A stretch of 64,000 nucleotides of DNA from Octadecabacter sp. SW4. Its GTDB lineage: Bacteria > Pseudomonadota > Alphaproteobacteria > Rhodobacterales > Rhodobacteraceae. Positions within the stretch are counted from its first letter, which is position 1. Each line of letters opens with the position of its first letter. A model generated the notes under the pieces. That model searched no databases, had not been told where the DNA came from, and was given only the letters and a program-made list of their open reading frames with translations. A program made the translations under genes and the position numbers. The DNA is taken from the NCBI RefSeq assembly GCF_008065155.1, contig NZ_CP042819.1:2972501-3036500 (forward strand), given 5' to 3'. Shown piece by piece: positions 16,904 through 25,490 of the stretch.

Positions 16904-18576
16904 TGCCGCTCGATCCGGATACCAAAGCTATCGGCAAGCAGTTGCACCGCTGTCGCCCGATCAAGATACCCCGTGACACCTAGCCCCGCGTTCTCCTGAT
17001 AGGCACGCAGCGCCGTGCGGGTATCCGCGTCAAATTCGCCATCTACAACGCCGGGGTTCAGGCCCATTTCGCGCAATCGCAATTCGACAAGCTGGGCGCG
17101 AATTTGCGGCAGGCCCAACGCTTCTTCCTGCGCACGGGCAGCATCAATGGCTGCCGTGTCCTCAGCAGGTTCGGTCAGTTCGGCAATGCGCGCTTCGGCC
17201 TCTGCCTTGAACGCCCCCTCGGGATAGGCAGCAAGGTAGGCTTGAAAGCCCGCAAGTGTTTCGGTTGCAAGGGCGCGATCCCACGCCGCACGGTCAAGGG
17301 CAGTTGCCGCGGCTTCACGCTCGCCTACTATGGCGGCCAAACGCTGACGGGCAAGGGCAGCAAACTGCCCCTCGGGGTAGCGCCCCAGATAGGCGCGGTA
17401 GCCCGGTTCATCGCCGCGCCCGCCCGTTTCATCCCAAAACGCACGATCAAGGCGCGCCTGCGCAAGACGCTCGCGCTCTGCCTCGGCGGCCAATTCAGCG
17501 GCGCGGCGTTCGGCCTGCGCGTCCAGTCGGCTGATCTGTTCCGTGGTCAGATATGAGGTCTGCGGATAGCCGTTTTCTTGCTGCCAGTTGCGAATTGCGC
17601 CGCGTGAAATGGGGCCGAAAATCCCATCGACGCCGCGCGTATTGAAATCAAGCGCGGTCAGATCGCGCTGGATTTCGCGGCGGGCATCGCGGGACAGATG
17701 TAACTCTTCCTCGATCAAACGATCCGCCCGGTTGGGTTCGGCAAGGATTTCAGCGATCGTGGTTTCTGCTGCTTCGATGTAATTTCCGTCGGGGAAACGG
17801 CGCAGATATGCGCGGTAGGCATCGACCGTATCAAGGGCGGTTGTCTCTTCCCACAAGGCATCCTCGACGCTGGTATCAACCACGGGCGTGCCAAGCGGAT
17901 CAGCAGGTTCGACCGTGACTTCGGATGGCATGAACGGCCATGTCGCTGGCAGGTATCCCGCAGCGCGCACCCGCGGGTTCGCCGCGATCAACACTGCCAG
18001 ATCAGCCTCGGGGGCGGACAGCTCTTCGGCCAGGAATGCCGCGGCGTCGGCCGGTGCTGCACGCAAAACCGTCACGCCCTGGGGAATGTCCAGCACCCCG
18101 ATCGCGGCGCGTAGATACGCATCACCGGTTTCGGTGCCGTCATCTGCCTCGGCCCCGATCATCAAGACAGCGCGCCCCTGCGCACTTGCCAGAATGCGCA
18201 GCACGCTTTCGACCGAGACCGCCTTGTCGCCCAGCGACAAAAGCGTTGGCGTTTCCGCATCAGCGGTCAACAACCATGTGCGGGAGCCATCGGTCACAAA
18301 ACGGCCCGACATCACCACCACGAGCCGCTCTGCGTCCTCGGCCTCGGCCACAAAATCGTTTAGCGCCGCAAGCGTGGTATCGGCCCGCCCGTTCGCAAGC
18401 GAAGTCACGTCAAACCCAAGCGTCTCAAGCCCTTGGGCCGCCACGACAACATCGTCAGCCCGCGACAGACGGCCCAGCCGTTCATAGCGCTCCACGCCCA
18501 GAACAAGGGCCGCGTCCTCGGCCATCGCCCCAAGGGGCAGCGCGGCCAGAATCGTCGTAATCAAAAGATGGCGCAT
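16900..18576 (-). CDS. Periplasmic pseudo-caspase with peptidoglycan-binding domains
   Basis: After a signal peptide (cut near AMA) comes a caspase-like p20 fold, residues 22-200, with ALVLGVERYERL and LGFDVTSL as in C14 peptidases. The catalytic positions are lost: the usual GHG is SGRF (90-93) and the usual DACR is MIGAEADD (139-146). Three repeats of the type W-x-YxAYLxRYPxGxF follow at about 240-275, 378-415 and 428-466. Two peptidoglycan-binding domains lie at about 293-352 and 488-550. It probably acts as a wall-associated scaffold. The downstream GNAT gene overlaps it by four bases. Confidence 0.8.
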   Translation of the reverse strand: MRHLLITTILAALPLGAMAEDAALVLGVERYERLGRLSRADDVVVAAQGLETLGFDVTSLANGRADTTLAALNDFVAEAEDAERLVVVMSGRFVTDGSRTWLLTADAETPTLLSLGDKAVSVESVLRILASAQGRAVLMIGAEADDGTETGDAYLRAAIGVLDIPQGVTVLRAAPADAAAFLAEELSAPEADLAVLIAANPRVRAAGYLPATWPFMPSEVTVEPADPLGTPVVDTSVEDALWEETTALDTVDAYRAYLRRFPDGNYIEAAETTIAEILAEPNRADRLIEEELHLSRDARREIQRDLTALDFNTRGVDGIFGPISRGAIRNWQQENGYPQTSYLTTEQISRLDAQAERRAAELAAEAERERLAQARLDRAFWDETGGRGDEPGYRAYLGRYPEGQFAALARQRLAAIVGEREAAATALDRAAWDRALATETLAGFQAYLAAYPEGAFKAEAEARIAELTEPAEDTAAIDAARAQEEALGLPQIRAQLVELRLREMGLNPGVVDGEFDADTRTALRAYQENAGLGVTGYLDRATAVQLLADSFGIRIERQ

Positions 18577-18661
18577 AGCTCGTCCTTTCGCGTCGGATAT
18601 TGGGTAGCACGCATTAGCTCAGGCTACGCCCGTGACCGATTGTTATACAATAACCCCGCGC

Positions 18662-18901
18662 CTATCCCTCGCGCAGATGTTCAGGCAAAACACGGTTGGG
18701 TTTCTTGGCATAGCCGATTTCCTCGGCGTGGCGCGCAAGCCAGAAGAACGCCACAATCCCCACGGCAGCCCCGGCAAATGCCAGCAAAATGGCCGTGACC
18801 AAATGCGCCGCACTTTCATCACCAGCCGTCAGCGCAAGATAGCCGAACGACCAGAATCCGCCCCACGCGACAACGTTCAAGATTGCAACAAGCTTGGCCA
18901 T
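18662..18901 (-). CDS. Small conserved-type membrane protein
   Basis: This 79-residue protein has two hydrophobic segments (about 4-25 and 33-54) and a charged tail. I cannot assign a family. The ATG at 18901 has GAAGGAGAG upstream; the longer in-frame start lacks a ribosome site. It precedes no obvious partner and is divergent from the next small gene. Confidence 0.65.
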   Translation of the reverse strand: MAKLVAILNVVAWGGFWSFGYLALTAGDESAAHLVTAILLAFAGAAVGIVAFFWLARHAEEIGYAKKPNRVLPEHLREG

Positions 18902-19021
18902 AATAGGCTCTCCTTCAATGCTTGCGCCGATTGTGAGGTAGGGGCGCACCTGACGTCAAACGGGTTTATCGTAACCGACGTTATTTGACCTGTTTCGGCG
19001 AATTTGTGCTAAACAGGCGCG

Positions 19022-19189
19022 ATGGACCCGATTTCAATCACCTATTATGCCGTGGTTTGCGGTTGCCTTGGCATGGCCGCGCCGCGTCTTGGCGGGCTTG
19101 TGCCACGGCTGGCCGTTGGCGCGGGAATTGGTGTGATCGCCGCGATTGCGCTGCCCGTTTTGCGTGGCATGATCGGCACCACCTACTAG
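19022..19189 (+). CDS. Very small hydrophobic membrane protein (55 residues)
   Basis: An ATG frame of 55 codons encodes an almost wholly hydrophobic peptide, beginning MDPISITYYAVVCG, with two predicted membrane spans (about 7-22 and 30-46). It ends 54 bases before the saccharopine dehydrogenase-like gene and could share its transcript. There is no strong ribosome site. Function is unknown and the call rests on hydrophobic pattern and context only. Confidence 0.5.
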   Translation: MDPISITYYAVVCGCLGMAAPRLGGLVPRLAVGAGIGVIAAIALPVLRGMIGTTY

Positions 19190-19243
19190 CGCGCCTTCGC
19201 GACTCCGCCTATGCAGGGCGCGAACACCAACAAGGGGTCAGCC

Positions 19244-20278
19244 ATGCATCTGTGGGTCCGCGCCGAACAACGTGACAATGAACAACGGGTCGGGTTGATG
19301 CCCGACGGAGCGGCACAGCTGATCGCGGCCGGATTGCACGTTACCGTCGAAGACAGCGCGACACGGATCATTCCAACGGACGCTTATCGCGCGGCCGGAT
19401 GCACGATCGCGCCCGAGGGTTCGTGGCCCGGCGCACCCACCGAGGCGGTTATTTTCGGCCTCAAGGAACTGCCCGAAGATGACGCGCCCCTGACACATCG
19501 CCACATCATGTTCGGCCATGCCTATAAGGGGCAACCCAGCGGGCGTGTGCTGCTGGACCGGTTCAAGATGGGGGGCGGCACACTTTATGACCTGGAATAC
19601 CTGACTGATGAAAACGGGCGGCGCGTGGCCGCCTTTGGCTACTGGGCGGGCTATGCGGGAGCGGCGGTGTCGCTGATGTGTCTGACGGCGCGGCGCAATG
19701 GCAACCTGCAAGGACCGGTCAGCGCCTATCCAACGGCACAGGCCATGCGCGACGACCTGCGCGCGCAACTGGACGGCACCCCGACCAGCGCGCTGATCAT
19801 CGGCGCATTGGGGCGCGTTGGCACCGGTGCGGCAGATCTGTGCCGCGCGATGGGCGTGACGGTGACCCTGTGGGACATGGCCGAAACCGCAGGCGGCGGC
19901 CCTTTCCCACAAGTCATGCAGCACGACCTGTTTTTCAATTGCATCCTTGCGCGACCCGGCACGCCTGTATTCGTGCCCGCCGATGCTGGCACACAACCGC
20001 GCAAACTGCGCGTCATCGGTGATATCGCCTGCGATCCCGACAGCGATTTTTCACCCGTCAAAGTTTATGACCGCGCGACCACTTGGGCTGCACCCGCGCT
20101 GCGCGTGCATGATGCGCCGCCGCTGGATGTGATGGCGATCGACAACCTGCCGTCCCTCATGCCGCTGGAAAGCGCACAGGATTTCGCAGCGCAGCTTTTA
20201 CCACATCTCAGGACGCTGGGAAAAATCGACACAGGTGTCTGGGGCCGTGCCCGCGCAACCTTTGCCGATCACGTTTAG
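19244..20278 (+). CDS. Saccharopine dehydrogenase (lysine-forming)-like oxidoreductase
   Basis: The 344-residue protein shares the alanine dehydrogenase/saccharopine dehydrogenase fold: an N-terminal block WVRAEQRDNEQRVGLMPDGA, the FGHAYKGQ substrate segment, and an NAD-binding Rossmann region LIIGALGRVGTGAADL. LYS1-type enzymes interconvert saccharopine and lysine plus 2-oxoglutarate. Bacteria using DAP lysine synthesis (dapB is in this window) would use it for lysine breakdown or for another opine-like substrate. AAGGGG precedes the ATG. It converges with the DUF3775 gene with a four-base overlap. Confidence 0.85.
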   Translation: MHLWVRAEQRDNEQRVGLMPDGAAQLIAAGLHVTVEDSATRIIPTDAYRAAGCTIAPEGSWPGAPTEAVIFGLKELPEDDAPLTHRHIMFGHAYKGQPSGRVLLDRFKMGGGTLYDLEYLTDENGRRVAAFGYWAGYAGAAVSLMCLTARRNGNLQGPVSAYPTAQAMRDDLRAQLDGTPTSALIIGALGRVGTGAADLCRAMGVTVTLWDMAETAGGGPFPQVMQHDLFFNCILARPGTPVFVPADAGTQPRKLRVIGDIACDPDSDFSPVKVYDRATTWAAPALRVHDAPPLDVMAIDNLPSLMPLESAQDFAAQLLPHLRTLGKIDTGVWGRARATFADHV

Positions 20279-20592
20279 TAAAGATCGTCCTCGGCATCGC
20301 TTGCGGAAATCCCCAGGGCATCAAGCCCATTCTCAAGATGATCCGCCAAATGAGGCGATCCCTTCAGATAGGTCTGGGTCGGCGTTGTCGCCTCGCTCGC
20401 GGCAGTGTCGATGGCCTCCTCAAGCTCCTCTGGCTCGAAGCTGCCGCGCCCGATCCACATAAGGGCGACAAGGCTGAACTTTTCCTCGTCCCGCAGGTTG
20501 GACACGAATGCGTCGAACTCACGCTCTCCTCGGGGCATGTCGCGCGCAAGGATAATCACCTCGGCAATTTTGTCGGTGCTAATTTTCAACAT
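20275..20592 (-). CDS. DUF3775 domain protein
   Basis: A 105-residue acidic, helical cytoplasmic protein matching my memory of DUF3775: MLKISTDKIAEVIILARD at the start, then a LVALMWIGRG core and a HLADHLENGLDALG C-terminal helix. The role is unknown. AAAGGATC precedes the ATG. Its end overlaps the convergent saccharopine dehydrogenase-like gene by four bases. Confidence 0.75.
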   Translation of the reverse strand: MLKISTDKIAEVIILARDMPRGEREFDAFVSNLRDEEKFSLVALMWIGRGSFEPEELEEAIDTAASEATTPTQTYLKGSPHLADHLENGLDALGISASDAEDDLY

Positions 20593-20670
20593 CGCGCGGA
20601 TCCTTTCGGGGGGTTGCAGCTAAACGACCATGCCGTTCCTACCCTACACCCGCTTTGATCTGGCGCAAGC

Positions 20671-21408
20671 TTAGCGCGCACCAAATATCCGGTAATAAAG
20701 CCAGTCCGGCAAAAACTGACTACCGCGAAACAGTAGTGAAAACAGGCCGGGAAAGCTCTTCTTGAACCCGTCACTGTTCATGTGATCAAACATTTCATGT
20801 GCGGCCTGTTCCGGCTCCATGATGAACGGCATCTTGAAATCGTTTTTATCGGTCAGCTGCGTCCTGATAAATCCGGGGTTGGCGACTTGCACGGTCACAC
20901 CCGTCTTGCGCAGATCGGCATACATGCATTCCGCCAATGACATGGTCGCGGCCTTGGATGCGGTATAGCCGATTGATCCGGGCAAACCGCGAAATCCGGT
21001 GAGCGACGACGTGACAACAATATGGCCCGCATCACGTTCCACGAACTGCGGCACGACCTGCCCCAGGACCCGCATGAACCCGGTAAAGTTGATATCGGCC
21101 ATCGCGACCGCCTGTTCAGCGTTCCACTGATCGGCACCAAATGGCCAGTAAACTCCCGCCAACAGCACGACACCATCGATTTGTCCGATCGCCTTGGCCG
21201 CGTCGCGAACGCTGTCATGATCGGCAATATCGACAGTCTGCACATGCGATTTACCCGGCAAGGTGGCGGCGACCGCGCGCAGCTTGTCACGCGACCGGGC
21301 CGACAGGATCACCTCGGCACCAGCGCGGCTCATCACTTGAGCCAGGGCGGCCCCCAACCCGTCACTTGCGCCGACCAACCAATAGCGTTTTCCTTGCCAC
21401 TCTCGCAC
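20671..21408 (-). CDS. Short-chain dehydrogenase/reductase in the ChrR-locus cluster
   Basis: The SDR has a cofactor loop GASDGLG, the catalytic serine in SSLTG and the YTASK tyrosine-lysine pair. The GTG start follows AAAGGAT. It is the last gene of a five-gene leftward cluster (flavoprotein, DUF1365, MFS, DUF3833, SDR) that lies beside rpoE-chrR, an arrangement also known in Rhodobacter sphaeroides where the cluster belongs to the RpoE regulon. The substrate is not known. Confidence 0.88.
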   Translation of the reverse strand: MREWQGKRYWLVGASDGLGAALAQVMSRAGAEVILSARSRDKLRAVAATLPGKSHVQTVDIADHDSVRDAAKAIGQIDGVVLLAGVYWPFGADQWNAEQAVAMADINFTGFMRVLGQVVPQFVERDAGHIVVTSSLTGFRGLPGSIGYTASKAATMSLAECMYADLRKTGVTVQVANPGFIRTQLTDKNDFKMPFIMEPEQAAHEMFDHMNSDGFKKSFPGLFSLLFRGSQFLPDWLYYRIFGAR

Positions 21409-21423
21409 GTTCTATCCTTTGTT

Positions 21424-21984
21424 TCAGGCCGCTTTGGGCCGCATCGTCGCAACCAGTTCAGCCACCTTGATCCCGTATTTACGAAACTGGCTGCGGTTCA
21501 TGATGGTTCCATTCGCCGTCAGATACATCCAGTCGACGGTATCAAGCACGTGCCCGCCAGCCTCGTCTGCCAACTTGATGCGGTAGTTCAAGACAACGCT
21601 GTTGCCGGCCTGCTGACCATGACCCGTGCCAACGACATCGGGTGCTGTGGCCTTGATCGACCCGTCATTACCAACGGTCAGCGTCCATTCGCGATTTTGG
21701 ACCGTGCCGCTATCATATGCAAAGGTTTCGACCATGCGGCCGACATTGCCTTGCCAGCTTGCCTCGAAATCCGCGACGAACCGCGATGTGACCCGCCCGG
21801 TCGGGCCATAGATCACGCCTTCACATTGGATCGGGCCATTCAGATGTTCGCGAAGACTGAACGCGGGGCCGGCGGCGGCGTAGTCTTCGGGGCGCTGCGC
21901 CTGAAAGGAAAAGCGGCGTTGGATCAACAGGGTCGCGATGATCGTCAAAGCAATTCCCGCAAGCAAAGAGAGAAAGATTGTCAT
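21424..21984 (-). CDS. DUF3833 protein, membrane anchored
   Basis: An N-terminal hydrophobic segment (3-20) anchors a 165-residue domain with LREHLNGPIQCEGVIYGPTG and the C-terminal YLTANGTIMNRSQFRKYG, diagnostic of DUF3833. The predicted beta-rich domain may bind a lipid. It lies three bases after the MFS gene and 15 before the SDR, inside the RpoE-associated cluster. Its exact function is unknown. Confidence 0.85.
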   Translation of the reverse strand: MTIFLSLLAGIALTIIATLLIQRRFSFQAQRPEDYAAAGPAFSLREHLNGPIQCEGVIYGPTGRVTSRFVADFEASWQGNVGRMVETFAYDSGTVQNREWTLTVGNDGSIKATAPDVVGTGHGQQAGNSVVLNYRIKLADEAGGHVLDTVDWMYLTANGTIMNRSQFRKYGIKVAELVATMRPKAA

Positions 21985-21987
21985 ACC

Positions 21988-23217
21988 TTAATCCTCGAGT
22001 TTGGTGGCGAGCAAAAGCGCGATTGCCACTAGTTTCAGAACCGACGGCACAAGCGCATAGAGCACCGTCAACATCATCAGGGCCTGTTCGGGCTGATTGA
22101 CCGCCGCGACGGCAAAGCCGGATCTTTCCAGCAGCGGCAGCAACAACACAGCCGCAAAGGCCAGGGTGAATTTCGACACCAGCGACCACAGGCCAAACCC
22201 CTGCCCGCCGTTGGGAGAGATCGTCGCCAGGCGTCGTGCGAACATGGCGGGCAGCAGTGTCAGATCCGCGCCGATTGTCGCGCCCGATGCGATGCAGATC
22301 ACGGCAAAGGCAGTTGTATCGCCCTGCCCCAGAGTCAGCGTCACACCAAATGACGCCACCGCCAGAACCATCGCCGCCAGCAGCACGGGTTTTTCACCAT
22401 AGCGGCGTGCAAGCGCGCTCCAGATCGGGGCCGAAAGGGCAGCGGCAAGAAAGAACAGCACCAGCAACGGCCCTTCCCATCCCGGTGCGCCAAGGCGGCT
22501 TTCGACGTAGAACAGGAACAGCGTCGAGGACACGGCCAGCGGCGTCGCATTGACAAGCGCAAGGATCAGCAACCGGCGCGCCAATGGGTCACCCAGAATA
22601 TCGCCCACCGGACTGGGTGGCTGATCGACCCGCGCGCCTGTCCATTCAGGCCACATGAACAGGGCCGCGACCAAAGTGGCGGCGGCAAAACCCCATGCAA
22701 AGGTGGCGAACGGCGCAGCGCTGACACCCATCAGAACGGTCGGCGCAACGGCAGCCAGACACACACCCAGCAACGCCCCGCTTTCGCGCCATGCTGCAAG
22801 CCGCACATGGCCCTTGGCCTCATCGCCAACCTTGGCGATGCCCTGGGCATAGAAATTGATCGTCAAAAAGCTGAATGCGGTGAACAACCCCGTGATCGCG
22901 AGGCCAAACCACCAGACTGGATCAATCGGCGGGGCCACGGCGAACAGGCCCAACATTGACGCGGCCAATACAGCCGCACCGATGCTGACAGCCAGGGCGC
23001 GTCCCTTGCGCAAACGCTCGCTGATCCAGCCCAGCACCGGGTCTTGCACCACGTCAAACAGGCGCAGCCCGAACAAGACCGCGCCCAGCACCGTCAACGA
23101 CACGCCAAAGGTATCGGCGTAGTATTTCGGCGCGTAGATATAGATCGGCAGACCGGCGCCCGACAGGACAGCGGCAAAGCCGGTATAGGCTGGATACCGT
23201 TGCTCCAGCGCGATCAT
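21988..23217 (-). CDS. MFS/GPH-type transporter in the RpoE-associated cluster
   Basis: About twelve transmembrane segments and the DVVQDPVLGWISERLRKGR loop place it with glycoside-pentoside-hexuronide:cation-like MFS transporters. The ATG at 23217 overlaps the DUF1365 stop in an ATGA arrangement, so the longer in-frame start is rejected. In this cluster a lipid or lipid precursor is a more likely cargo than a sugar, but this is inference from neighbours. Confidence 0.87.
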   Translation of the reverse strand: MIALEQRYPAYTGFAAVLSGAGLPIYIYAPKYYADTFGVSLTVLGAVLFGLRLFDVVQDPVLGWISERLRKGRALAVSIGAAVLAASMLGLFAVAPPIDPVWWFGLAITGLFTAFSFLTINFYAQGIAKVGDEAKGHVRLAAWRESGALLGVCLAAVAPTVLMGVSAAPFATFAWGFAAATLVAALFMWPEWTGARVDQPPSPVGDILGDPLARRLLILALVNATPLAVSSTLFLFYVESRLGAPGWEGPLLVLFFLAAALSAPIWSALARRYGEKPVLLAAMVLAVASFGVTLTLGQGDTTAFAVICIASGATIGADLTLLPAMFARRLATISPNGGQGFGLWSLVSKFTLAFAAVLLLPLLERSGFAVAAVNQPEQALMMLTVLYALVPSVLKLVAIALLLATKLED

Positions 23218-23969
23218 TTCGACACCTCGTCGCTGGGTGGCGCGGGGCGCGAATGATAGGCCACGCCCTTCCACCACAGCACCAACGCCTGCCAGTGGAT
23301 CAGCGCCAGCACGCGGCGCGACCCAAACGGGCGGCGCAGCATCGCGCGCAGGATAGCGCCATTGGTCAATGGCTTGCGCGCACCGGTGAGCGTGGCGATC
23401 AGCCCGCCGTTGCCGCGCGAATAGTCGATCCAGATGCCGATTCTGTCGGGCCGGATATCGAACCGGAATTCATACCCGCCCGCGACCGGCTGAAACGGCG
23501 AAACATGGAAAATCTTTTGTGCCGATATAGTGTCAGCCTTGGTGATCTCGCGCAGATCGGCGTGATGGCACAGATAGGAATGTCGGTCGCCAAATGTGTT
23601 TGTCACCTCTGCGATCACCACCCGCAAGACGCTGGCGTCGTCGTGGATCAGCCAGAACGACACCGGGTTGAACACATGCCCCAGCACACGCGGCTGGGCC
23701 AGCAGATCAACCCGTCCCGTCACGTCTAGCCCGTGCTGCGCCAGCACATCACGCACCCAGGGCGCACCGCGCCCGGAATGTGGCGCGCCGCCATGATCAA
23801 CGTCATGCACCGACATCAGACCGCGCGCATTGCGCCCGAACAGCGCCGGATGATCCGGCATGCCCTCAGCGTCCAGCAGCACATAGTCAATCGAATAGCG
23901 AAAGGCATTTTTCGTGCCCCCGCGCCGACCATGATAGGTCTCGCCCGCGATATGTTGAACGCAGCTCAC
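23214..23969 (-). CDS. DUF1365 protein
   Basis: The 251-residue protein carries family blocks RYSIDYVLLDAEG, WVRDVLAQHG, RVLGHVFNPVSFWLIHD and VSPFQPVAGGYEF. DUF1365 genes nearly always sit next to a flavin amine-oxidase-like gene, as here. The GTG start overlaps the upstream stop by four bases. It probably acts with the flavoprotein on membrane lipids under singlet-oxygen stress; biochemical evidence for this family is limited. Confidence 0.88.
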   Translation of the reverse strand: MSCVQHIAGETYHGRRGGTKNAFRYSIDYVLLDAEGMPDHPALFGRNARGLMSVHDVDHGGAPHSGRGAPWVRDVLAQHGLDVTGRVDLLAQPRVLGHVFNPVSFWLIHDDASVLRVVIAEVTNTFGDRHSYLCHHADLREITKADTISAQKIFHVSPFQPVAGGYEFRFDIRPDRIGIWIDYSRGNGGLIATLTGARKPLTNGAILRAMLRRPFGSRRVLALIHWQALVLWWKGVAYHSRPAPPSDEVSK

Positions 23970-25261
23970 TCGGCCGCCATGGCCAGTTCGGCGGTGTTCA
24001 TCGCCATGACCACATCAACCGCGCTTGCCAGCCCGTCTTCGTGAAAGCCGTGTTTCATCCACGCACCGCAAAACCATGTGCGGTTCGCGCCATTCATCGC
24101 CGCAGCCGCCCGCTGGGCATCCAGCGCCGCCAGATCATAGACCGGATGGCGCAGGGTTACCTCGTCCCAGATCAGGTCATCGCGGATCGGGCGGGTCGTA
24201 TTCAACGTCACGAAGAAATTGTCCCGCCTCAGCCAGGGTTGCAGCGAATTCATCCAATAGGTCAGGTCGATCTGGTCGCTTTGCTTACCCGCATCCTCGG
24301 CGTAAACCCACGACGACCAGACCGGCTTGCGTTTGGGCATGATCGTTTCGTCGGAATGCAGAACAATCCTGTTGGGCTGGTATTTCACCGCGCCCAAAAC
24401 GGATTTTTCCTGCGGCGACGGATCAGCCAGCAAACGCAGGGTATCATCGGAGTGGGTGGCAAAAACTACTTCGTCAAATTGTTCCCAATCCCCACCTCTG
24501 GCTTTGATCGACACGGCGATCGGGTCGCGCTTGACTGCATCAATCGGCGCACCAAGACGCAGACGCACGCCACGATTTTCCATCGATCTGCCCAGACGGG
24601 ACACATACTCATGACTACCACCTTGCACGGTGAACCATTGGTGTTGACCTGTGTGGTGCAGCAGGGCGTGGTTTTCAAAGAATTGCACCATCGCGTGCGC
24701 GGGGAAATCCATGATCTTTTCCACCGGCGTGGACCAGATCGCACCCGATAGCGGCAGCAGATAATAGTCGCGAAACCAAGGACCTGTGCCAAGTTTGTCG
24801 AGAAGGCCGCCCACGGTCAGCCCGTCCTCGCGCGAGGCTGCCAGCGCCTTGGCATTAAAATGAAAGATATCCCGGACCATGCGCAAAAACCGCGGGTTCC
24901 CAGCATTTCGTTTTTGCGCGAACAAGGCATTCAGTGACGCCAACCCATATTCAAAGCGGCCGCCGTCAATCGATGCGCCAAAACTCATGCTCGACGGGAT
25001 CACCGGCACATCCAGTTCGTCAAACAGGGCCGCCAGATGGGGATAGTTGGCATAGTTGAACACGATAAAACCCGTGTCCACGGCCTGATCGCCCTGAGGC
25101 CCGGCCATCCGCGTGCGAGCATGACCGCCAAGCCGATCCTCCGCTTCGAACAGCGTGACACGGTGACTTTTGGCCAGCATGTGCGCGGCGCCCATGCCTG
25201 ATATTCCAGCACCGATCACGGCGATATTCTTTGAGGCACTGGCCCCGGTTTCGAAAGGCAT
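23966..25261 (-). CDS. FAD-dependent oxidoreductase (COG2907 type)
   Basis: A Rossmann motif AVIGAGISGMGAAHML and the second FAD contact FEAEDRLGGHARTR open this 431-residue flavoprotein. The family resembles amine oxidases and phytoene desaturases. In Rhodobacter sphaeroides the RpoE-linked locus contributes to formation of furan fatty acids; whether this gene is the desaturase of that pathway is not settled by the sequence. No fatty-acid methyltransferase is present in this cluster. It is the first gene of the leftward operon, divergent from rpoE. Confidence 0.88.
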   Translation of the reverse strand: MPFETGASASKNIAVIGAGISGMGAAHMLAKSHRVTLFEAEDRLGGHARTRMAGPQGDQAVDTGFIVFNYANYPHLAALFDELDVPVIPSSMSFGASIDGGRFEYGLASLNALFAQKRNAGNPRFLRMVRDIFHFNAKALAASREDGLTVGGLLDKLGTGPWFRDYYLLPLSGAIWSTPVEKIMDFPAHAMVQFFENHALLHHTGQHQWFTVQGGSHEYVSRLGRSMENRGVRLRLGAPIDAVKRDPIAVSIKARGGDWEQFDEVVFATHSDDTLRLLADPSPQEKSVLGAVKYQPNRIVLHSDETIMPKRKPVWSSWVYAEDAGKQSDQIDLTYWMNSLQPWLRRDNFFVTLNTTRPIRDDLIWDEVTLRHPVYDLAALDAQRAAAAMNGANRTWFCGAWMKHGFHEDGLASAVDVVMAMNTAELAMAAE

Positions 25262-25302
25262 TATCTGTGTTTCCCGTTACCCGAATTTTTTGTTGTATTT
25301 CT

Positions 25303-25330
25303 ATTACGTTGCACCGCGCCGATTGGATGA
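25303..25330 (-). promoter_or_regulatory. ECF (RpoE-type) promoter for the flavoprotein-DUF1365 operon
   Basis: On the minus strand TCATCC (25330-25325) is followed by 16 bases and CGTAAT (25308-25303). It has the same layout as the promoter on the other strand and lies about 45 bases before the flavoprotein ATG. Confidence 0.55.
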
Positions 25331-25351
25331 AAGCAAAATTCGCAAATGTTG

Positions 25352-25379
25352 TGATCCAACTGCGGGCGCGCCGCGTAGA
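25352..25379 (+). promoter_or_regulatory. ECF (RpoE-type) promoter for rpoE-chrR
   Basis: TGATCC at 25352-25357, 16 bases, then CGTAGA at 25374-25379. TGATC-type -35 and CGTA-type -10 boxes are the pattern associated with this ECF group, which activates its own gene. The leader to the GTG start would be about 105 bases. Confidence 0.65.
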
Positions 25380-25490
25380 TTGTGTATGTTGATGGCTACA
25401 GACGCCCCAACAATTGCGGATGCACCCGCCTTCCCTGTCCCCTATAATGGGGGAAGCAAGGCGCGCGCTGAACGCAATGGAGGGGCCAAA

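Noticed and set aside
23966..25261. Assignment of the flavoprotein as a phytoene desaturase
   Set aside because: No carotenoid genes nearby and the DUF1365/RpoE context fits the COG2907 group better.
25443..25448. Perfect TATAAT close to the rpoE start
   Set aside because: No -35 box at acceptable spacing; the ECF-type boxes further upstream are a better explanation.
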